Positions 32,415 through 33,065 of a stretch of DNA of 33,065 nucleotides are shown here, in pieces. This DNA is from an uncultured bacterium (GTDB lineage: Bacteria > Verrucomicrobiota > Kiritimatiellia > RFP12 > UBA1067), in NCBI GenBank assembly GCA_902761035.1, contig CACWIW010000034.1, positions 1 through 33,065 of the forward strand. The letters run 5' to 3'. The notes beneath the pieces are model-generated. The model had not been told where the DNA came from, made no database searches, and worked only from the letters and a program-made list of their open reading frames with translations. Position 1 is the stretch's first letter. The number at the start of each line of letters is the position of its first letter. The translations under genes and the position numbers were made by a program.

Positions 32415-33065
32415 ATGAACCGCATCATCCTGAATGAAACGTCCTACCACGGCGCGGGCGCCGTGAAGGAAATCGTCAACGAACTCGCGCACCGCGGGCT
32501 CAAGAAGCCGATCGTCTTCTCCGATCCCGACCTGATCAAGTTCGGCGTCACGAAGAAGGTGACGGACCTTCTGGACAAGGCGAAGGTGAAGTATGCGGTC
32601 TACTCCGAGATCAAGCCGAACCCCACGATCGCGAACGTGAAGAACGGCGTGAAGGCGTTCAAGGCCGCGAAGGCCGACTGCATCGTCGCAATCGGCGGCG
32701 GCTCGTCGATGGACACGGCGAAGGCCGTGGGCATTATCATCGCGAACCCGAAGTTCGCGGACGTCCGCTCGCTCGAGGGCGTCGCCCCCACGAAGAACCC
32801 GTCGAAGCCGATCCTCGCCGTCCCGACGACGGCCGGTACCGCCGCCGAGGTCACGATCAACTACGTGATCACGGACGTCGAGAAGAAGCGCAAGTTCGTG
32901 TGCGTCGATCCGCATGACATCCCCGTGGTCGCGTTCGTCGATCCCGAGATGATGTCCACGATGCCAAAGGGCCTCACGGCGTTCACGGGCATGGACGCGC
33001 TCACGCACGCGATCGAGGGCTACATCACGAAGGCCGCGTGCCCGATGACGGACATGATGCACCTC
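32415..33065 (+). CDS. fucO: Lactaldehyde reductase / 1,2-propanediol oxidoreductase (3' end beyond window)
   Basis: A group III iron-dependent alcohol dehydrogenase reducing L-lactaldehyde to 1,2-propanediol during anaerobic fucose and rhamnose use. 217 codons are visible of an expected 380 or so. The match to E. coli FucO as I remember it is close: MNRIILNET, AIGGGSSMDTAKAVGII (NAD-binding), FADVRSLEG, PTTAGTAAEVTINYVITD, VCVDPHDIP and the iron-binding MDALTHAIEGYIT (D and H of the D-x3-H pair). The remaining iron-binding histidines lie outside the window. The ATG at 32415 has GGAGA about 10 nt upstream. It suggests a host-glycan deoxysugar-degrading lifestyle. Confidence 0.93.
   Translation, partial: MNRIILNETSYHGAGAVKEIVNELAHRGLKKPIVFSDPDLIKFGVTKKVTDLLDKAKVKYAVYSEIKPNPTIANVKNGVKAFKAAKADCIVAIGGGSSMDTAKAVGIIIANPKFADVRSLEGVAPTKNPSKPILAVPTTAGTAAEVTINYVITDVEKKRKFVCVDPHDIPVVAFVDPEMMSTMPKGLTAFTGMDALTHAIEGYITKAACPMTDMMHL

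Noticed and set aside
1..33065. tRNA, rRNA or transposase genes
   Set aside because: None recognised on either strand by eye; short tRNAs could still be missed without a covariance search.

Overview
The window looks like a chromosomal segment of a GC-rich, Gram-negative-type bacterium. My best guess is the PVC group, perhaps a gut Kiritimatiellota/Verrucomicrobiota-like lineage. That rests on the very large secreted macroglobulin-like protein, the Tat/DUF362/polyferredoxin module, a fucO-type lactaldehyde reductase and dense GC-rich intergenic repeats; no rRNA or tRNA gene is present to confirm it. Most plus-strand open frames at 1-9 kb are GC-driven shadows of minus-strand genes.

Layout. 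1-2225 (minus): cyclophilin and recD2, stop and start overlapping by 4 bases (recD2 runs off the window). 2315-8722 (minus): a 2135-aa secreted MG2/alpha-2-macroglobulin-like protein behind a consensus sigma70 promoter. 8896-10065: a defence-type locus, an Abi_2/AbiF-like HEPN protein preceded by a promoter and a short RNA with a terminator-like end touching the start codon, with a tandem repeat and a three-way-junction inverted repeat around it. 10104-13422: divergent genes for an exported SIS-domain (MurQ/GKRP-like) protein, with a possible 26-aa ORF after it, and a LarA-type nickel-pincer racemase. 13463-16573: a frameshifted small gene and a three-gene operon of unknown function (Sel1-like protein plus two tandem paralogues). 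16375-17425: about 1 kb of non-coding DNA rich in repeats, including a long GGAG hairpin, a heptamer array and four identical 16-bp palindromes spaced exactly 23 bp apart.

17426-20823 (plus): a redox/membrane operon (Tat-exported DUF362 protein, membrane polyferredoxin, 3-TM PQ-loop-like protein, coiled-coil protein), ending in a hairpin whose arms carry its stop codon and that of convergent serC. 20840-26871 (minus): a cell-envelope operon murF-murD-LysM lipoprotein-ftsW, with serC on its own promoter inside the ftsW 3' end. murF appears to start from a leaderless transcript.

26913-32314 (minus): an apparent NAD-salvage operon in the order pncB, pncA, NADAR (YbiA-like), a radical SAM-Nudix fusion, and a methyltransferase. 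The first two rebuild NAD from nicotinamide/nicotinate. The other three are candidates for sensing, repairing or recycling NAD/ADP-ribose derivatives, and make this the most promising undescribed system here. 32415-33065 (plus): the 5' part of fucO, divergent from pncB.

Promoters recur in two forms: TTGnnn-N17/18-TAnnnT, and an extended -10 TGnTATAmT without a clear -35. All functions are inferred by eye from motifs; no database search was run.
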